Translations under genes and position numbers: made by a program
NCBI GenBank assembly: GCA_028685295.1
Contig: JAQUEL010000068.1
Coordinates: forward strand, 1 to 10,991
Source of the DNA: a bacterium
GTDB taxonomy: Bacteria > UBP13 > UBA5359
Length of the DNA: 10,991 nt
Direction: 5' to 3'
Notes under the pieces: model-generated
Databases searched by the model: none
The model's input: only the letters and a program-made list of their open reading frames with translations
Told to the model about the DNA's origin: nothing
Shown here: positions 7,838-10,991 of the stretch, piece after piece
Position numbering within the stretch: position 1 is the stretch's first letter
How the letters are laid out: each line of letters starts with the position of its first letter

Positions 7838-9239
7838 ATTTTTCCACCCCTTTATAATCATAGCTCATCCACTGCTTTAGCCAGCTGAATGCTGCTTTAG
7901 CCGTCATTATCAATATCCCTGACAGAGCACCTATCAGCATATAAAAAATCAGTTTTTTATTATCGGGACGCTGCGGTACCATAGGCGGATCAAAGACTAC
8001 AAATTGTTCGCCCCGGCGGCTCTTGGCTAGCAATTCAGCCCTGATATACTCTGCTCTTACCAATGACAATCTGCTCTTTTCAGCCTCATAATCCATCAAC
8101 AGCTGCCCGTATCTGGCCTGTGCTTCCGGTAAGTTGCGCAACTGATCCCGTACCCGGCTGAAAGCCTGGCGCAATCCTGCAACCCTGGCTCCTGCCGTTA
8201 CGGATAGGACCACCGACTGGCTGACAAAGGGTGAAGCACCACGCTCGATACCGGTAATTTGCCGTGAAACCTCCCGGCTCAATTTTAATCTTGCGGCCTC
8301 TGCCTCCCGGCGTGATTCTATAACCTCCGGACGCTTATTCGTATATTTAAGGCTCAACAAAGAGAGAGCGGCCTCCTTTTCCACTACATCACTATAAAGA
8401 GTGGATAGAAGAGATTCATGATTACCGACAGGGTCTTGGGCCGCTCGGATCATTTCTTCGCCGATTTTGGCAGCAGCGCCGGCGCCGGCCCTGGCAGCAG
8501 CCGTTTCAGCCTCTGCTTTCAGCAAATCGCTCTGAAGCTCCCTATATGTCTGGCCGAGCGATACTATTTGCGCATCAGGCGGAATGCCACCTATTCTGCG
8601 TTGAAATTTAACCATATCTCTCTGTATCTTAAGGAAATCCCTCTCGGCATCCGCCAGGCTCTGCTTGACCAGCTTTAAATTCCTGGCAGCCGGATCAAGG
8701 CTGAGATCCTCCACAGAACGCTTGAGAAGTTCTATAGATGCATCGACGACCTCACGCGAACGATAAGGAGAACGATCGGTAAAGATAATCCGGAGATCGC
8801 CCTTATCCCCCGGAAGGCATTTAAAATGGCGATGAAATCTTTCAATCGACCTCTCCATGGAAAGGTGCCATACCTTGTCAAGATCAAAGCGCTTGATAAG
8901 CTCCATCGTCGACTTGCGACTGGTTAATATAAGCGCCGCCGTAGCCGGGCTGGTTCCCGGTTGCGGCACTGGCAGTAATCCCTCCAGCAATGGCACTGAC
9001 GGCTTATCAACGGATGAGGCATCGCCGGCGGCAACCCCCGTTGCCGCTGTTTCAGCTGAAGATCGGGCCGTTGCCTTCCCTCCCGATTGGGAAGAAGCGA
9101 CCGACATCGCAAAGAGCAATGAGGCTGAGGAAGAGTAACCCCTGGGCAATAGAAGTATAACTCCTCCCAGCAAAAATGCTCCGGCGCCGGCTCCAACAAG
9201 CGCTCGTTTAAGTATTTCATGCCTTTTTTGCTTAGGCAT
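7836..9239 (-). CDS. Wzz/GNVR-type polysaccharide chain-length / co-polymerase protein
   Basis: Proteins of this family sit in the inner membrane, reach into the periplasm and control polysaccharide chain length or link polymerisation to export. From the ATG at 9239 the protein has 467 residues. A hydrophobic helix lies at about 13-31 and a second at 429-450, with a mostly coiled-coil helical region at about 185-405 between them. The segment LPEAQARYGQLLMDYEAEKS (370-389) is the GNVR-like part. FDPPMVPQRPDNKK (416-429) is the proline-rich stretch that precedes the last helix in Wzz proteins. Residues 47-80 are a Ser/Ala/Gly/Thr-rich loop. Only about 17 residues follow the second helix, so no tyrosine kinase is fused. 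I chose the second ATG because GGAGGGAG sits 5 bases upstream. The first ATG (9254), which would add 5 residues, lies at the edge of that site. The SLBB export gene ends 35 bases upstream, on the same strand. Confidence 0.88.
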   Translation of the reverse strand: MPKQKRHEILKRALVGAGAGAFLLGGVILLLPRGYSSSASLLFAMSVASSQSGGKATARSSAETAATGVAAGDASSVDKPSVPLLEGLLPVPQPGTSPATAALILTSRKSTMELIKRFDLDKVWHLSMERSIERFHRHFKCLPGDKGDLRIIFTDRSPYRSREVVDASIELLKRSVEDLSLDPAARNLKLVKQSLADAERDFLKIQRDMVKFQRRIGGIPPDAQIVSLGQTYRELQSDLLKAEAETAAARAGAGAAAKIGEEMIRAAQDPVGNHESLLSTLYSDVVEKEAALSLLSLKYTNKRPEVIESRREAEAARLKLSREVSRQITGIERGASPFVSQSVVLSVTAGARVAGLRQAFSRVRDQLRNLPEAQARYGQLLMDYEAEKSRLSLVRAEYIRAELLAKSRRGEQFVVFDPPMVPQRPDNKKLIFYMLIGALSGILIMTAKAAFSWLKQWMSYDYKGVEK

Positions 9240-9244
9240 AGGAA

Positions 9245-9252
9245 CTCCCTCC
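9245..9252 (-). promoter_or_regulatory. Ribosome binding site that fixes the Wzz-like start
   Basis: GGAGGGAG on the minus strand ends 5 bases before the ATG at 9239. It overlaps the end of the upstream in-frame ATG (9254-9252), which therefore has no comparable site of its own and is unlikely to be the main start. Confidence 0.7.
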
Positions 9253-9274
9253 ATAGCTATTATTGAGAATGGCT

Positions 9275-10991
9275 CTATTTAAGCCCTCTTATTATCAATG
9301 CGGCACCCAGGATATCTGCCAGAACATTGCTCAACGTACGCTTTACAGGCGGCTGTATCACTTGATACTTAGAGGCCACCACAATGACATCGCCGGGATC
9401 TATGACAGCCTTTCCGGATAAGGGCTGAACCGCACCGGAAAGCTTCACCATAACACCATGCTCCATATCCGCATCAGGAAGCCGGCCGCCGGCGCGTACT
9501 ATATAATCATCTATAGAAGAGGCGGATTGATACAGCACCGGACCTGGAGACGTTACAGCGCCCAGCACATGAACTACCTCGCTGCGTCGCGGAACTTCCA
9601 CAATATCGCCATCGGACAATCTCACCCGTCCCAGGCGGTCGAGGTAGGTTTCCCGGCTCTCCAGATCAATGCTGATGCGATTTCCAGAGGGATGGTCTGA
9701 GAGACGTCGCGGTGAAATCAGCAGCACCTTATCCGCTGTCTTGCTGAGTGCCAGGCCTGACAGCGCCGTTAGCGGCGCCTCCCTATCAAGCACTGCTGCG
9801 CCGCCATCCAAAGGCTTGCCCGTGCCGTCGGCAATTGACGGCAGCAGATCATCCAGAGATTCCAGCACCGCTTTCAACTGCTCGCTACCGGCAGCCGATA
9901 ACATCTCTTCTTTACGCCTGATAATAGAAAGGCCAAAAGGATCCGCGTCGTCCGTAAATCCGCCGGCTCTGGCAATAAGCGATTCCAGTTTTTCTTCATC
10001 ATATAGAAGTGCATATGTTCCGGGCGACCGGAAATACCCTTTCAGTTCCACTGACCGAGGCTCGAATGAGCTATTGCCTCGTTTAGGCAGGGAAACCAGC
10101 ATACCTGGAGCTACCGGTAAATCCTGCCCCGCGCCTTTTATTACATCATCAACAGAGAGAACTTTAACCTCCGCTCCGGCAGTTCCGGCCCTTTCAGCGG
10201 GCAAAACCGTGGCAATCTCCACTGTGCCGGCAGCAAAGGCGGTGGGGCCGCCGGCCTGCAAAAGGAGGTCGTAGAGTGTTAACCCCTCATAAACACGATA
10301 CTCTCCCGGACGCTGCACCTCCCCGACTATGCGTATTTTCTCCTGCTCACAAGCTATATCATGCTGCCTGTATATCACTAGCCTGTCGCCCTCTTCAAGA
10401 ATGTAATTATCTTCTACCCCCGCCATGGCAGCAGGGACCGGAAGCAACCTTATTATTCTGTATGTATCGGGACCGCTACGTCTGTAGAGATGAGCGACAT
10501 CAGCAGCGGCTTCCGGCAAGAGGCCGCCGGCAGCAAAGAGCAGGTCACTGATTCTCATCCCCTCTGCCAAACGGTATGAAGCAGGGTGTTTAACGGCTCC
10601 CTCAACCGATACCAGAGGAATTATGATCTTCTCATCCCTTCGATAAATAACCACCTGATCCATATCACACAATGGAATATCCTCAGCAGCGTTATCCATA
10701 ACCGCTTTTAACGGCAGAGGAATGATCACAAGCGTTCCGTCTTCAAGAGTGCGATTAATATCAGCACGAGCCTGATATGTCCCGGGACGCAATCCGGCCT
10801 CAGCGACAAGGGCTCTGGCCGTCGGCGTTCTGGCAATGGAATAATAGCCGGGAAATTCAACATTTCCCCGTATTGCGACACGACCGGCTATGATATCGGA
10901 GATCTCGTCTATCGATAATATATCGCCACTCTTTACGGTGATATTATCGGCATGGCGCGAATCGGCCAGCAGAGCCCCAGCATCCAGAGTT
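9275..10991 (-). CDS. Polysaccharide export protein with at least five SLBB domains, Wza-like (5' end beyond window)
   Basis: The frame is open from the right edge to the TAG at 9275. There are 571 visible residues and the N-terminus is missing. A TTG at 10792 is internal, because SLBB sequence continues upstream of it. SLBB copies in fragment numbering: 38-70 (VAIRGNVEFPGYYSI, EAGLRPGTY), 126-157 (VSVEGAVKHPASYRL, AAGG), 219-248 (IRIVGEVQRPGEYRV, QAGG), 314-346 (VELKGYFRSPGTYAL, RAGGFTDDAD) and 473-503 (VHVLGAVTSPGPVL, RAGGRLPDAD). About 125 residues of linker separate copies 4 and 5. The chain ends in a short hydrophobic helix (about 552-568) and RGLK. SLBB repeats form the periplasmic rings of Wza-type export channels. 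The missing part probably holds the signal peptide and the polysaccharide export domain. The Wzz-like gene 35 bases downstream is the expected inner-membrane partner. Confidence 0.9.
   Translation of the reverse strand, partial: TLDAGALLADSRHADNITVKSGDILSIDEISDIIAGRVAIRGNVEFPGYYSIARTPTARALVAEAGLRPGTYQARADINRTLEDGTLVIIPLPLKAVMDNAAEDIPLCDMDQVVIYRRDEKIIIPLVSVEGAVKHPASYRLAEGMRISDLLFAAGGLLPEAAADVAHLYRRSGPDTYRIIRLLPVPAAMAGVEDNYILEEGDRLVIYRQHDIACEQEKIRIVGEVQRPGEYRVYEGLTLYDLLLQAGGPTAFAAGTVEIATVLPAERAGTAGAEVKVLSVDDVIKGAGQDLPVAPGMLVSLPKRGNSSFEPRSVELKGYFRSPGTYALLYDEEKLESLIARAGGFTDDADPFGLSIIRRKEEMLSAAGSEQLKAVLESLDDLLPSIADGTGKPLDGGAAVLDREAPLTALSGLALSKTADKVLLISPRRLSDHPSGNRISIDLESRETYLDRLGRVRLSDGDIVEVPRRSEVVHVLGAVTSPGPVLYQSASSIDDYIVRAGGRLPDADMEHGVMVKLSGAVQPLSGKAVIDPGDVIVVASKYQVIQPPVKRTLSNVLADILGAALIIRGLK

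Noticed and set aside
9669-10274. A 201-codon plus-strand open frame
   Set aside because: It is antisense to the SLBB export gene; its Ser/Pro/Ala-rich translation is typical of an antisense shadow.

Overview
The window looks like chromosomal DNA from a bacterium with a two-membrane (diderm) type of envelope. It is about half GC, with strong GGAGG-type ribosome binding sites and a textbook sigma-70-type promoter. A murJ-lepA-coaE-transglycosylase cluster divergent from rpsT, together with an export protein carrying several SLBB domains, fits a Firmicutes-like or candidate-phylum diderm. The phylum cannot be fixed from this sequence alone.

Layout from left to right. (1) Positions 1-2522, minus strand: a large surface or periplasmic protein, cut off at the left edge. 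It has a signal peptide, a CsgG/TolB-N-like domain, a FlgT-C-like domain, a hydrophobic Gly/Ala segment, an invasin-type (Big_1) Ig domain apparently split by a long Arg/Ser-rich insertion, another Ig-like module, a fibronectin type III module and the start of one more. (2) Positions 2620-7227, minus strand: a compact transcription unit read murJ -> lepA -> coaE -> lytic transglycosylase, with gaps of 1 and 3 bases and a 40-base overlap. The csgG-like gene follows after a 97-base AT-rich gap and may be co-transcribed. (3) Positions 7228-7518: a divergent promoter region, with a well-formed promoter for rpsT and weaker candidates for murJ. (4) Positions 7519-7788, plus strand: rpsT, ending at a perfect 22-base palindrome followed by a T-run. 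(5) Positions 7836-10991, minus strand: a polysaccharide chain-length (Wzz/GNVR-type) protein, preceded by a multi-SLBB, Wza-like polysaccharide export protein that runs off the right edge.

How the genes relate. MurJ flips lipid II, the membrane transglycosylase cleaves peptidoglycan, and the SLBB and Wzz proteins would export and size an envelope or extracellular polysaccharide. LepA, CoaE and S20 are housekeeping functions. No mobile element, CRISPR array, phage gene or tRNA was found. There is no gene-free stretch longer than 300 bases. The least ordinary item is the CsgG/FlgT-Ig fusion at the left edge. Nothing here amounts to a clear new multi-gene system.
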